Position numbers and translations under genes: made by a program
Part shown: piece by piece, positions 9,788 through 18,946 of the stretch
Position numbering within the stretch: the stretch's first letter is position 1
Layout of the letters: each line of letters starts with the position of its first letter
Origin: Mesorhizobium sp. M00.F.Ca.ET.216.01.1.1
GTDB lineage: Bacteria; Pseudomonadota; Alphaproteobacteria; Rhizobiales; Rhizobiaceae
Assembly: GCF_004010325.2 (NCBI RefSeq)
Contig: NZ_SADR02000014.1
Location: 1-64,000 of the forward strand
Direction of reading: 5' to 3'
Length of the DNA: 64,000 nt
Notes under the pieces: model-generated
What the model saw: only the letters and a program-made list of their open reading frames with translations
The model's database searches: none
What the model was told of the DNA's origin: nothing

Positions 9788-9924
9788 CGCGTGCGGCAAG
9801 GATGCGGCATACTCCGAACGCATTGACCGGCTCGAAACCCGGCCGGAGCATGCAACCAGGTAATGCCGCGGCAGCGATTGCTGGAGCCGTCGCGAATTCC
9901 TCTGGAATGAGGCTCTTGGACGGG

Positions 9925-9950
9925 AAAGGCGGGGCTCGTCCCCGCCTTTT
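9925..9950. terminator. Rho-independent terminator between cspA and mucR
   Basis: A ten-base perfect stem (AAAGGCGGGG paired with CCCCGCCTTT) with a short loop ends in a T run. The matching A run on the other side allows it to serve both converging genes. Confidence 0.85.
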
Positions 9951-10009
9951 GATTCCGCGCAGATTGGGCCTACGGCTGCCGCGCGTCCCGAACGACTGTT
10001 GATACGGAT

Positions 10010-10480
10010 TTAGGCTGCGACCTTTTTGCGGGTCCGTTTCGCCGGCGCCGGCACCGGGGCTTCCGGCTCTTTCGGTTTGCGGCCGAGTCCGATGGTCTTG
10101 GCCAAGGCGGAGCGCGTAGCGGCGTAATTCGGCGCCACCATCGGATAATCCGACGGCAGACCCCATTTGGCGCGATATTCGTCCGGGGTCAGACCATAGT
10201 GCGTCGACAGATGGCGCTTTAGCGATTTGAATTTCTTGCCGTCTTCAAGGCTAATGATGTAGTCCGGTTCGATCGACTTTTTGATCGGGACAGCAGGTTT
10301 TTTCACAGGCACAGGCTCTTCTGCCGGTATTAGTCCGGCCGTGCCTTTTAGAGCCCCGTGCACTTGGGCGATCAGGGCAGGAAGCTCCCCCGCCGGGACG
10401 GGGTTGTTGGAGACGTAGGCTGATACAACCTCGGCAGTGAGCTCGATGAGGATGTCGGTGTTGTGGGCTTCTTCTGTCAT
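10010..10480 (-). CDS. MucR/Ros-family transcriptional regulator without zinc-binding cysteines
   Basis: A 156-residue member of the Ros/MucR family, which binds A+T-rich promoters of exopolysaccharide, motility and symbiosis genes. The signature DGKKFKSLKRHLSTHYGLTP and YRAKWGLPSDYPMVAPNYA are present. The two zinc cysteines of classical Ros are replaced: S77 and D80 stand where CxxC would be, while H90 and H94 remain. Mesorhizobium Ros homologues (the Ml proteins) are known to have lost cysteines yet still fold and bind DNA. The start at 10480 follows GGAGAA; the longer frame to 10642 is not family-like. The basic tail (KRTRKKVAA) is typical. Confidence 0.85.
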   Translation of the reverse strand: MTEEAHNTDILIELTAEVVSAYVSNNPVPAGELPALIAQVHGALKGTAGLIPAEEPVPVKKPAVPIKKSIEPDYIISLEDGKKFKSLKRHLSTHYGLTPDEYRAKWGLPSDYPMVAPNYAATRSALAKTIGLGRKPKEPEAPVPAPAKRTRKKVAA

Positions 10481-10946
10481 AAACTTCTCCGGGCAGCTTG
10501 AAACACAGTCGGGCGAAGTGTCGCTACATAGTGGCGGTTGACGCTGAAAGCAAATGGATCGACGGGTGCGCTGCTCCCCACCATTGAAGTCTCGGGGAAG
10601 TATCCCGTCATCGTCCATCGGCCTAGAGGCAGCGTATTGCATTATGGGAGCGGTCGCGCCTGCCCCAAGTTAGAGGCAGGCATTCGCGCGTGAATTAATC
10701 AAATCCATCCTGAGCGTATCTCGCGTGGCAACCACGAAGGCGCTCTGGCAACGAAGCGAGGCGGATGGCCTTGCGGGTGGCCGAGAGATGTCATCCGGCT
10801 CTCCTGCCGACCTCTGCCGGCCAGATCTGGAGCAACAGCTTTGCGCAGATATGGCTCTCTTCAGAGGCCATCTATGATGGGAGCCGAGCGCGTCTCGAGC
10901 CGGGGAATAGGCTGCACATGCGCTGTGCCCACCTATTGCGATCGTG
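10481..10946. other. Intergenic, no gene recognised
   Basis: This holds the mucR 5' region (ribosome site GGAGAA just above 10480). Nothing coding is evident up to the end of the type III cluster at 10947. Confidence 0.4.
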
Positions 10947-11480
10947 CTAACCTTGGCTGTTCGGACTTGCCGTTAAGGCAAGCGACAGATTGAAGTTATG
11001 CTGCACCATCTGATTCCCTGGCTCGGTTTCGAGAGCTCGCCGATACAGGGCCTGTGCCGCGTCATGCCGCCCCTCAATGTCCAAGATCACGCCCTTCGCA
11101 TTCAATGCACGTACGTTTGCTGGGGCTGCAACCAAGACGCTGTCGAGCACCTCAACCGCTTCGTGCGGGCGCTTCTGGGCCACCAAGGCTTTTGTAAGCC
11201 GTATCGCCGCATCAACATTGTCCGGGTGCTGCTTCACCTCATCCCGCAAAGCCCGCTCTTGAACATCCTGACCAACTTCGCGCAAAATGCGTTCGCGCAT
11301 AGCCGGATCGATTTGATCGGCGCTGAGCAACTCTGGGGAAGATGTCTCCTGCACGGAAAGAGCGGGCTTTTGCCAGCTGGCGCAACCGCCCAAAGGCAGA
11401 ATGGCGAGTACGGCAAAAAGAAGTGAGCTCCGGCGCAGAAACATAGGCGATGGAGAAACTGTATTTCTAACAAATTTCAT
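10947..11480 (-). CDS. TPR lipoprotein of the type III cluster (Y4yS)
   Basis: A 177-aa secreted lipoprotein with tetratricopeptide repeats. A signal peptide (MFLRRSSLLFAVLAILP) ends in the lipobox LGGC, so it should be anchored to a membrane facing the periplasm. TPR-like helices follow (AAIRLTKALVAQKRPHEAVE and ALNAKGVILDIEGRHDAAQA). It is the last gene of the nopC-nopA-y4yQ-rhcV-y4yS run, the same position as y4yS in NGR234. Its exact job in secretion is not established. The start may be 11480 (behind GAGAG) or 11444. Confidence 0.75.
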   Translation of the reverse strand: MKFVRNTVSPSPMFLRRSSLLFAVLAILPLGGCASWQKPALSVQETSSPELLSADQIDPAMRERILREVGQDVQERALRDEVKQHPDNVDAAIRLTKALVAQKRPHEAVEVLDSVLVAAPANVRALNAKGVILDIEGRHDAAQALYRRALETEPGNQMVQHNFNLSLALTASPNSQG

Positions 11481-11533
11481 ATTATCTCTCGGTTATCAGG
11501 GAGGCGGGTCGCGTTCAGTTAGGAAAGGTGGAA

Positions 11534-13597
11534 CTACTCTAACAATCCGCTGTTCGATCCGTGCGGGAGTTTGACGGATCCTGCCGGGCGAATTGTAAAG
11601 TCGGAGGCGAGGTCTTGATAAGACAGCACGGCGAGATCGATCCCGTTTCGCGTCAGAAAGCCGCGGACGAAACGTCGGACATCCATTGACGTCAACAGAA
11701 TAGGGCGGGTTTGACCCGGTTCTGTGTTCGAAAGGACCTGACGTATCTGTGATAGCATCGCTTCGCTTTGCCGATCCTCCAGTGCGAGATAGGGGCCTGC
11801 ATCCGAATCTCGAACCGCGCCACGCATCACATCCTCGCTCTCGCGTTCGACGACCAGGGCGGACACGATGCCCTCGGTGTTGGCATAGCGGTGGCAGATC
11901 TGTCGCTTCAAACCAGAACGGACATATTCCGTCAGCAGGGCAACGTTTTGCTCACGCTCGCTCCATTCGGCCAATGCCTCCAACACGAGACGGGTGTGGC
12001 GGATTGGGATACCTTCCTCCAGGAGGCGGCGCAGAACATCGGCAATCCGAGGAATCGGCGTCGTGCGCAGCACCTCTTTCACAAGATCAGAATATTCCTG
12101 CTCCATTCGGCCCAGGAAATGTCGGGTCTCTTGGATGCCCACCAATCGCGGTGCGTAGCGGGTCAACGTTGCATGGACGCGCAAGGCGAGGAGTTCGCCG
12201 GGAGCCCAATGCTCCGTGCCGGCGCCCGTAAGGGCCTGTGCAGGGGTATGTTCGACCGGGAGTCTGTCCGTTTTCGGCTCACGCCTAAGGGGGATACCGC
12301 TCGAGTCGACGTGCGCTACATCGGCTCGGAGCGTCATCTGGCTTGGATCTATCGCGTCCTGTTCGACTGGCACGCCCTCGACATCTATCCGGAATTGCGA
12401 TGTAGGCAGCTGCTCGTCAACCAAGACAGGGATGCGGGGAACGATAATGCCCAGATCGGCTGTGACCAGGAGCGAAACGCGCCCAATATGTTTTTGCAAT
12501 TCGGCTTGATCGATCGCCTGCATAAGATTTGGCGCTAAAAAAAATGCGATCGGGAATTCCTTCGCAGGCGCGGCTTGCTTAGGCTCCGCTGCAGTTCCAT
12601 CTTTCGCATCGGCAGTGCCGGCGCCCAGCACATCAGCCTTGACAATGCTTACCGCAGCGAACACTGCGGCCAGCATCAGAAAGACGGGGAGGGGAAACCC
12701 AGGAACGAACCCCATCACGACCAGGACGCCGGCCGCCAGCCGCAAGGCTCGAGTACTGGCCGTGAGCTGACTGACCATTTCGGTACCGAGGTTGATCCTC
12801 GCCGTCCCAGTCACACGGGTGACGATGGTCGCCGCAGTAATGGAGAGCAGAAGGGCCGGAATCTGCGATATCAATGCATCGCCTATCGTCAGCAGAGTAT
12901 AGTGATGCAGCACCTCGCCGAAGGACATGCCCTTGGAGAGCAGACCGATCGAAATTCCACCCAGCATGTTGATGCAGATAACCACCAGCCCGGCGATGGA
13001 ATCGCCCTTCACAAATTTCATCGCGCCGTCCATCGCGCCATATAGTTGGCTTTCCTTCTCCAATTCGGCGCGCCGCCGGCGGGATTCGTTGGCATCGATG
13101 TGGCCGTTGCGTAGCTCTGCGTCGACCGCCATTTGCTTGCCCGGCAGAGCATCCAGCGTGAAACGCGCCGCCACTTCTGCCACCCGTTCGGCACCCTTCG
13201 CGAGGACCATGAATTGCACCATGGTGACGACCAGAAATATGACGAAACCCACCACGATATTGCCTGAGATGACGAAATCGCCAAAGGTATGAATAATGCT
13301 GCCGGCCTCCCCCTCGGCCAGGATCAGTCGCGTCGTTGCGACCGTCAGCGCGAGACGGAATACAGTGGAAATCAAAATAACGCCGGGCAAAGAGGAAAAA
13401 TCAAGTGGAGTACTGACATACAGGGCAACCATCATCAGCAGTATGGCCAACCCCATATTGAATCCTATCAGTGCGTCGACCACCACGACCGGGATAGGCA
13501 TGACCATCATCGCGACAGCCAGAAGCAGCATCAACGCAACCATTAAATCCGGGCTGGCCGGCGCACGCTTGATGAAGTCACGCAGGACGTTGGCCAT
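11534..13597 (-). CDS. rhcV: Type III export gate protein SctV/RhcV
   Basis: The large inner-membrane export-gate subunit (687 aa, usual for the FHIPEP/LcrD family). The N-terminal half has about eight membrane helices. The family signature region includes GKQMAVDAELRNGHIDANES then RRRRAELEKE and MKFVKGDSIAGLVVICINML. The C-terminal cytosolic domain (about residues 360-687) forms the nonameric ring that receives chaperone-effector complexes. The start at 13597 follows AAAGGTG. It lies 53 bp before y4yS and 231 bp after y4yQ. A shorter copy of a flagellar FlhA can be excluded by context and by the RhcV-like C-terminus. Confidence 0.95.
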   Translation of the reverse strand: MANVLRDFIKRAPASPDLMVALMLLLAVAMMVMPIPVVVVDALIGFNMGLAILLMMVALYVSTPLDFSSLPGVILISTVFRLALTVATTRLILAEGEAGSIIHTFGDFVISGNIVVGFVIFLVVTMVQFMVLAKGAERVAEVAARFTLDALPGKQMAVDAELRNGHIDANESRRRRAELEKESQLYGAMDGAMKFVKGDSIAGLVVICINMLGGISIGLLSKGMSFGEVLHHYTLLTIGDALISQIPALLLSITAATIVTRVTGTARINLGTEMVSQLTASTRALRLAAGVLVVMGFVPGFPLPVFLMLAAVFAAVSIVKADVLGAGTADAKDGTAAEPKQAAPAKEFPIAFFLAPNLMQAIDQAELQKHIGRVSLLVTADLGIIVPRIPVLVDEQLPTSQFRIDVEGVPVEQDAIDPSQMTLRADVAHVDSSGIPLRREPKTDRLPVEHTPAQALTGAGTEHWAPGELLALRVHATLTRYAPRLVGIQETRHFLGRMEQEYSDLVKEVLRTTPIPRIADVLRRLLEEGIPIRHTRLVLEALAEWSEREQNVALLTEYVRSGLKRQICHRYANTEGIVSALVVERESEDVMRGAVRDSDAGPYLALEDRQSEAMLSQIRQVLSNTEPGQTRPILLTSMDVRRFVRGFLTRNGIDLAVLSYQDLASDFTIRPAGSVKLPHGSNSGLLE

Positions 13598-13828
13598 CGA
13601 GACACCTTTGCAATCGGTTGAGACTTACTCTGCTGTTACGCCCTGAAACGTAGCTTTCGAACTCCGAAGGCGCCTCGGCCTTGGCCAGCGCGTGACCCTG
13701 CATGAGAGCCACAAACAGGCGCGAAATGGCTGGGCAGCAAATGTTTCCACGCAGCCAGCTTGTCAGCACCGAGCGCCACAGGATGTTTGGCTGGCCATAG
13801 AGTGCTGCTTGATGGGGCCTGCGAGCTT

Positions 13829-14719
13829 TCAATATGGGAGAGCAGCAATGCGGCCATTCCTGCTCAGCAGCACACGGCTGTCCTCAATACGATCGACTAC
13901 CCATCCATCAGCTAAAATGGCCCCGACAAAATACTTCTCGCTGTCGATGACAAGATACGGTTGGGCCCCATGCCACACAGCTTCGACCGCGATTGCGGAT
14001 GGCGCCTTCTCCTCTTTGATGAGCACTCCGTTCACCAGTGTTAGAGTACCCTTGGTGCGACGATCGAACGATTGCTGAAGCTTCTGCCAGCTGATGACCG
14101 ATTCAGACGTGACGGTGCCCTCGGCGGTCACAACACCCTTTGCGGAGCCAATCTTGACGTCGAGAAGACCCGCTCGATCGACTTCCTCCTGCAGCTCTTT
14201 GGCCGCTGCCCCCGTAAGTTCATTGTCAGCGCGGTGACTGATCGTTCTGGACGCGACTTCAGCCCGAAGTGAATTGGGGCTCGATCCACTTGCATTGCCA
14301 AGATAGGAGAACATGCCCGAAAGCGCGCCGATCCCGAGTGAGCTGATTATGACCATGGCGAGCACACCGATCGGTAGGCGCGGTATGCCGGTCGAACCAG
14401 GCGGCTCTGCATCCTGCACGGACCAAGCAATGGACATCTCGCCTACGAGCAGGACGGCAGGAAGGGGCACAACAACGGACTGGCCTGCGGCGATATTCCG
14501 GTTGCCCTCGATACTGAGTCCGGGTGCAAGCGCCTCGAGTTCGATCGACTTGCCAAGAAGAGTTACACGAAGATGATGCGGTGCCAGTCCTTGCTCGACA
14601 AAGACCAAATCGGCATCGAAGCCGCTGCCGATTAAACACGTTTGAAGATCCGTCTTGCCGGTCAGTCCGCAATAGAGCCCCGAAAGCACTTCGAAACGGA
14701 GGGAAACGGCGTCATCCAC
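13829..14719 (-). CDS. Inner-membrane ring protein of the T3SS (Y4yQ, SctD-like)
   Basis: A 296-aa protein placed where y4yQ stands in other rhizobial clusters. Residues 1-100 look like a cytoplasmic forkhead-associated-type domain (FEVLSGLYCGLTGKTDLQTC, GSGFDADLVF). One membrane helix follows (PIGVLAMVIISSLGIGALSG, about 117-137), then a periplasmic part with BON-like segments (GVVTAEGTVTSESVISWQKL). This is the SctD/YscD plan. The start at 14719 is the first ATG of the frame. It would form the outer part of the inner-membrane ring with RhcJ. Confidence 0.8.
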   Translation of the reverse strand: MDDAVSLRFEVLSGLYCGLTGKTDLQTCLIGSGFDADLVFVEQGLAPHHLRVTLLGKSIELEALAPGLSIEGNRNIAAGQSVVVPLPAVLLVGEMSIAWSVQDAEPPGSTGIPRLPIGVLAMVIISSLGIGALSGMFSYLGNASGSSPNSLRAEVASRTISHRADNELTGAAAKELQEEVDRAGLLDVKIGSAKGVVTAEGTVTSESVISWQKLQQSFDRRTKGTLTLVNGVLIKEEKAPSAIAVEAVWHGAQPYLVIDSEKYFVGAILADGWVVDRIEDSRVLLSRNGRIAALPY

Positions 14720-14835
14720 AGAGCATCTCTCAAACAGGATAGAAGCCGCACGGCAATTGCCATGCGGCTCATTTCGGGACTACGTCGCGTCAATAAGGAG
14801 ACGCGCTAGGGGCAGTCTAAAAGCCGCTTCCGACA

Positions 14836-15078
14836 TTACGAAACGCGTTCGTCGGCGGCCTTCTTGATGGTCTGGAGATTGGTCGTTAGAGTGCGCAACT
14901 GGACACTCCTTTTCGTCGCCTCCAAGCTAACATTGGTTAGTTCTTGCACTTGCGCCTGAAAAGCAGTAGCATCAGCTCCGCTTGTATTGCCGGGAGTGCC
15001 ACTGTTAGTTTTATCGGTATTGCCGGCGCTACTGGTATTGGTATTGCCTGATTTCTTATTATTATCAACTGCAGCCAT
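14836..15078 (-). CDS. nopA: NopA, T3SS needle/pilus subunit
   Basis: An 80-residue secreted protein, the right size and position for the surface-appendage subunit NopA. The N-terminal half is Ser/Thr/Asn/Gly-rich (NTNTSSAGNTDKTNSGTPGN), typical of a type III secretion signal, and the C-terminal half is a predicted amphipathic helix (FQAQVQELTNVSLEATKRSV). AAAAAGGA precedes the ATG at 15078 by six bases, so I prefer it to the ATG at 15084. It sits between nopC and y4yQ. Confidence 0.75.
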   Translation of the reverse strand: MAAVDNNKKSGNTNTSSAGNTDKTNSGTPGNTSGADATAFQAQVQELTNVSLEATKRSVQLRTLTTNLQTIKKAADERVS

Positions 15079-15150
15079 GGTCATTCCTTTTTCTGTTGGA
15101 GTTGTGCCGTCAATAACGGCCTGTATGACCTCACGCCGGATTTTCCCGCG

Positions 15151-15480
15151 TCAGGCATCTTCTGTGTCATCCAAAGCTTCATCGGCCTCAGCCATCGCAT
15201 CGTTCGCGAATTGGAACGCGAACGATCGCAGGATACTTTGGAAGGCTTCACTTTGTGCTGCAGACTGTGAGTTGTCTTGAAGTTGATCATTTGAAACGGT
15301 CCGGTTATCCGCCCGATCGTTCCCGCCAGCTGGCTTGCCATCATTCCCACCAGCTGGCTTGCCATCATTGCCACCAGCCGGCTTGCCATCACCAGAATGC
15401 TCGGATTTCGAATCCCCATGGCCCTTTCGGATCAAGGAAGTCCCGAGGTTGCCAACTCCACTCCCAATTGCTGCTATCAT
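15151..15480 (-). CDS. nopC: NopC-like secreted protein with tandem repeats
   Basis: A 109-aa protein (114 if the ATG at 15495 is used) first in the nopC-nopA-y4yQ-rhcV-y4yS run, directly downstream of a tts box. The position and small size match NopC, a TtsI-controlled secreted protein. The start at 15480 is chosen for GGAG six bases upstream. The middle contains three near-identical eight-residue units (GNDGKPAG). The acidic C-terminus (ANDAMAEADEALDDTEDA) is helix-prone. Assignment rests on synteny more than on sequence signature. Confidence 0.65.
   Translation of the reverse strand: MIAAIGSGVGNLGTSLIRKGHGDSKSEHSGDGKPAGGNDGKPAGGNDGKPAGGNDRADNRTVSNDQLQDNSQSAAQSEAFQSILRSFAFQFANDAMAEADEALDDTEDA
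15325..15392. repeat. 24-bp tandem repeat inside nopC
   Basis: Just under three units of CAGCTGGCTTGCCATCATT plus CCCAC or GCCAC, differing at a few bases, encode repeated GNDGKPAG. The period is a multiple of three, so copy-number change would keep the frame. Confidence 0.8.
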
Positions 15481-15534
15481 CAGGTACTCCGGCATTTGCC
15501 ATTGGCGGCGACGTGTTAAAGGTTAACCTCGATC

Positions 15535-15568
15535 AAGCTAAGGGCGGGAGCTTTCGAGAACCTGACGG
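15535..15568 (-). promoter_or_regulatory. tts box upstream of nopC
   Basis: The minus strand reads GTCAGGTTCTCGAAAGCT followed by a C-rich stretch, close to the rhizobial tts-box consensus bound by TtsI. It lies about 55-85 bp before the nopC start. Confidence 0.85.
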
Positions 15569-16495
15569 CTTTTGACAAAAACCGGCCAGCGCAAAAACGT
15601 ATGCTCTGCAGGATGTTGCTCTCGCATCGAAAAGTCGACCACGATCTCGGCTGTTCGGCCAATCCCGCCGTCCACGCATGCCGCGACCGAATGGCAGCCG
15701 CAGCAGCTCGTTTGCATCCTCGATGCTGTGGTGTCGAACAGGAGACACGGTCCACGTGCTGCATGACCGCAATGACCGTATTCTTGCTGGCTCCACGGGC
15801 GCACGCAACGAGCAGGAACTCGGTCTTTGCATCACCATTCTCTCGCCTGCACATCACGGCCCGGCGCGGTGAGCTCATTGGCTTCGAGAAGGTCGGCGAC
15901 CGTACGAACATGGGATGGTCTGCCGGCTTTGGGAGGCCGGTGCGGATCCTCTTCTCACCATATCGAAAGCTTGAAGCGGTCGGATTTTCTTGCCCTGTTC
16001 GTGAGAACTCCCATCGTCAGCTAATCGTCAGCCAAGCGGTCTATCTAGGCCGGCCGTGCCTGACCTTCGGATCCAAAGGTCCCGTCTCGACACTTTTTGT
16101 AACTATAGATCGAAATGGTTTCCCGCGCGATACGCAACGCACACGCTTCTCTGAAGCAAATGTGTGACTTTGTCGGTGGCGAACGAGAGGAGTGACGCCT
16201 CAATAAAATCGTCAGGCACGTGTCTAGGAAGGGGAGCTAGCCGAGTTGGTCTGATTTCATTCGCTGTTCCTGGAAATCGGCGGACTGAAGCGCTGATAAT
16301 CTCAGGACATCGATGGCAACGTTGCGAAAGTCCTGTGAGCTCGGGCCAATCTTGGCCTGCTACTGAGAAGCACTTTGGCGGGAACATTACGCCGTCGCGG
16401 GTCTGGCTGACCGTGACGTTAACCGAAAGATGCCGCTGGTCTCGTCAGCCGCCAGCACAATAGCAGCACATTCTCGCCTACTACGGAGACGCAAT
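15569..16495. other. Intergenic region with a possible tts box
   Basis: No convincing gene. A tts-like element at 16016-16045 points right toward the effector gene at 16496. A weaker TATCGAAAGCTT near 15961 lacks the GTCAG half. Confidence 0.4.
16016..16045 (+). promoter_or_regulatory. Candidate tts box for the large effector gene
   Basis: GTCAGCTAATCGTCAGCCAA followed by GCGGTC closely resembles the box upstream of nopP (GTCAGCTAGTCGTCAACTAA then GCGACC). It lies about 450 bp before the coding start, longer than usual, so the link is tentative. Confidence 0.5.
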
Positions 16496-18946
16496 ATGAA
16501 GGGCATTGGCCGACCACGGAAATCGCAGGCTGAAACTGGAGCCAGCCGCGCGGGGCGGGCGAGCAGTTCCCTTTCGCAATCAAGTCTTGCTGCGGGAGAA
16601 GGTGGACAGTCATTCGATTCCGTTGTGGAGCAGATGCGCTCTGGGGACGCCGATAGGAGGCCCTCCTCCCTTCCAGTTGCGCGCGGTCCAGGCGATGCCC
16701 GCGAAAGTCTGCCAGGCGCCTCGATTGGCGAAGATCAAATCCTGAACGCACCGCCACGTGGAGCCGCTGCGCCACCACGCGGAACCGTAGCGCCACGTGG
16801 CGCAGCCGCAAGGCGGCGCGGTTCTCCCTCCATGTCTGAGGGCGAAGCCATGGCGCCGGTCGGTAGCCAACTATCAACCGCGCAGGTGGAAGGCACCAGC
16901 TCATCGTCAAATGAAGATATCAGTCCGACACAGCTCAGAATGAACAGTCTTGTTCAACAACTGACTGATTGCGAGGCTGCGGCCAGGAAAACCGACGTCC
17001 CCGAGGAGGCGGTGGAGCTGATCAGTCGGGTCGTCGATGCAGCCTCAGCAATTCTGGAGTACCGCGCTAGCCTGCCTGCGGCTGAGGCGCAGACAATTAT
17101 GCCAGACGACAAGGTGCGTAGATGTTGCCAGATCGTGTGCGACGCCGCGAATGAAGTAGACAAACTTGGCCTGTCGACGATCACGAAATTGGACAAAAAG
17201 ACCAAGAAAGCGGCAGGTATGGTCGATAAACTCTACTCCTACTCCCAGGCGGACCGGCAGGAGCTGTTGATTTTAAATGTGGAGAACCACCATACGGCGG
17301 CAATTAAGTGGTGGGAAAAAAAGGCATGGCGCTCCGAACGGCAGCGATCCGCCTGCGCTGCCACCGCTAGCCTATCCAGTGGAACGCCCGTGATGCGGGA
17401 AGCCGAGCGGTGCGCACTGCGGCTGCGTGCCGGCTCGGTACTGAGTGTCAGGATCTGGCTGGTCCGTGAGCGGATCGGTCTTGCGCGGGCCAAGATTGAA
17501 CTGCGGGCGAGCAGGTTCGAGCCAGATTTGAAGGAACTCCTCGTCGGTCGAAATGGAGTGGTGCAGCTGATGGCAAGCGCCGTTCAAGAAGCTCTTCGCG
17601 CCCTCTCTTTGGCGAAGGGCATAATGGATGATGGCAAAGCACTCAACGCTCATGATTGCGCGGTTGTAGAAAAAATCATGGAGCGGCTTTCGGATTTTGG
17701 ATTGGCGTTGCACGAGGTGCATACCAAGCTAAGCCATACCTACCCAGATGCCGGCCTCCCATTGAAACTGTTCGAACGGATCGTGGACGATGCATGGATC
17801 ACTGCGCACGATGCCATGCACTTGTTGAACCTGCAGTCTCCGCCGTCAGCCATCATGGCGCCACAGGCCCAGGCGGGCGCTGCGATGCCGGCCAGGGCAG
17901 GCGCTGCGATACCGGCTGACACTGCTGGTACGGCTGCAGTGTCAGAAGGCACTACAGCGCGAAGGAAAGGGAAGTCAAAGCATAAGTCGGCAGCTCGCGC
18001 CGGGACTTCTGCCGCCGGGCAGCCATCAACACCAGTCGCTGCGAACGCCGGCACAGTGCCAGCAGCCAAGGTTCTCGCGCGCTCGGATCAAGTTGCGAGT
18101 ACACAGGTGAGAGCGCAAGAGGTGGCTGCGAGTTCGTCGGGGGCAGGCTCGACAATCGGGGGCGCCGCGTTGTCAATGGAGGTATTGACGGAGCGGCTCA
18201 AACGATTGGACGAACTTTTGCAGTTCGATCTGGCCGGTCAGCAAAGCGTCGTCTCCCAAGTGCGCCAGATGAAGCCTGAGGAGGCCGGTAAGGTCGTGGA
18301 CGATGTGGCCCAGTACCTGCGAGCCCAGGCCATTGAGATGCAAACCTGTCTCGCCGGGTTGCAGGGGCGTAATGTACGCCTGCTACTCACCTCCACCCAG
18401 CTACCCAAAGTGCACGAACGCACAGACCAGCTCAAAGGGTTGCTGAACATGGTGCTGGGACAGGCCAACGCATTGAATGAAGGAAAAGCCGGCATTACGA
18501 CTGATTGCATGAAGACCTACGCATTTCCGGCGCAAAAATACCTGGAACATTTGTGCAATGCCGACGAATTGATGCCGCCGGAGGCACCGGTCGCGCTGCG
18601 TGGCGAGCCAGGAAAGCTGTTTGAGATGAAGCTGCAGCCCAAGATGCTGGTCAATGGTGCGATGCCGAGCCCGATGTGGGTGCACATCCACACGAGTCGC
18701 CCCGTCATGGCCAGAAACTTGGAAGGGCTGGCTGATTCCGAATTCACCGCTTGCCACGTTAAATCCAACGAACAGCGCGGCTACAATCGAGAGCGAGAGG
18801 AAGCCGATGCTAGGTCCGGTCGCGAGAAGGTCATAATTCATCGCGGCAAACTCACCCCCGCTTTCTGTAAGTCCTTGTTGACCTCGGGGCTTGGCCGCCA
18901 ACCACGCCATTCGCGTGCCGAGCTCCCGTCGGCGCAGGCTGCATGA
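16496..18946 (+). CDS. Putative type III effector, 816 aa
   Basis: A large protein inside the T3SS cluster. The start at 16496 follows CGGAG at 8 bases. The N-terminal 130 residues are Ser/Ala/Gly/Arg-rich and disordered (RASSSLSQSSLAAGEGGQSF), as in type III signals, and include Pro-Arg-Gly repeats (PPRGAAAPPRGTVAPRGAAA). Two helical blocks follow (about 160-450 and 570-790), separated by a low-complexity Ala/Gly/Pro linker with a basic patch (ARRKGKSKHKSAARAG). No catalytic motif is recognisable to me. The length and helical-block layout recall the XopP/HLK effector family, but I cannot confirm that by eye. No signal peptide or membrane helix is seen. Confidence 0.65.
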   Translation: MKGIGRPRKSQAETGASRAGRASSSLSQSSLAAGEGGQSFDSVVEQMRSGDADRRPSSLPVARGPGDARESLPGASIGEDQILNAPPRGAAAPPRGTVAPRGAAARRRGSPSMSEGEAMAPVGSQLSTAQVEGTSSSSNEDISPTQLRMNSLVQQLTDCEAAARKTDVPEEAVELISRVVDAASAILEYRASLPAAEAQTIMPDDKVRRCCQIVCDAANEVDKLGLSTITKLDKKTKKAAGMVDKLYSYSQADRQELLILNVENHHTAAIKWWEKKAWRSERQRSACAATASLSSGTPVMREAERCALRLRAGSVLSVRIWLVRERIGLARAKIELRASRFEPDLKELLVGRNGVVQLMASAVQEALRALSLAKGIMDDGKALNAHDCAVVEKIMERLSDFGLALHEVHTKLSHTYPDAGLPLKLFERIVDDAWITAHDAMHLLNLQSPPSAIMAPQAQAGAAMPARAGAAIPADTAGTAAVSEGTTARRKGKSKHKSAARAGTSAAGQPSTPVAANAGTVPAAKVLARSDQVASTQVRAQEVAASSSGAGSTIGGAALSMEVLTERLKRLDELLQFDLAGQQSVVSQVRQMKPEEAGKVVDDVAQYLRAQAIEMQTCLAGLQGRNVRLLLTSTQLPKVHERTDQLKGLLNMVLGQANALNEGKAGITTDCMKTYAFPAQKYLEHLCNADELMPPEAPVALRGEPGKLFEMKLQPKMLVNGAMPSPMWVHIHTSRPVMARNLEGLADSEFTACHVKSNEQRGYNREREEADARSGREKVIIHRGKLTPAFCKSLLTSGLGRQPRHSRAELPSAQAA

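Noticed and set aside
15955..15985. TATCGAAAGCTT as a second tts box before the effector gene
   Set aside because: Only the central half fits; the GTCAG half is absent, and a better box lies at 16016.
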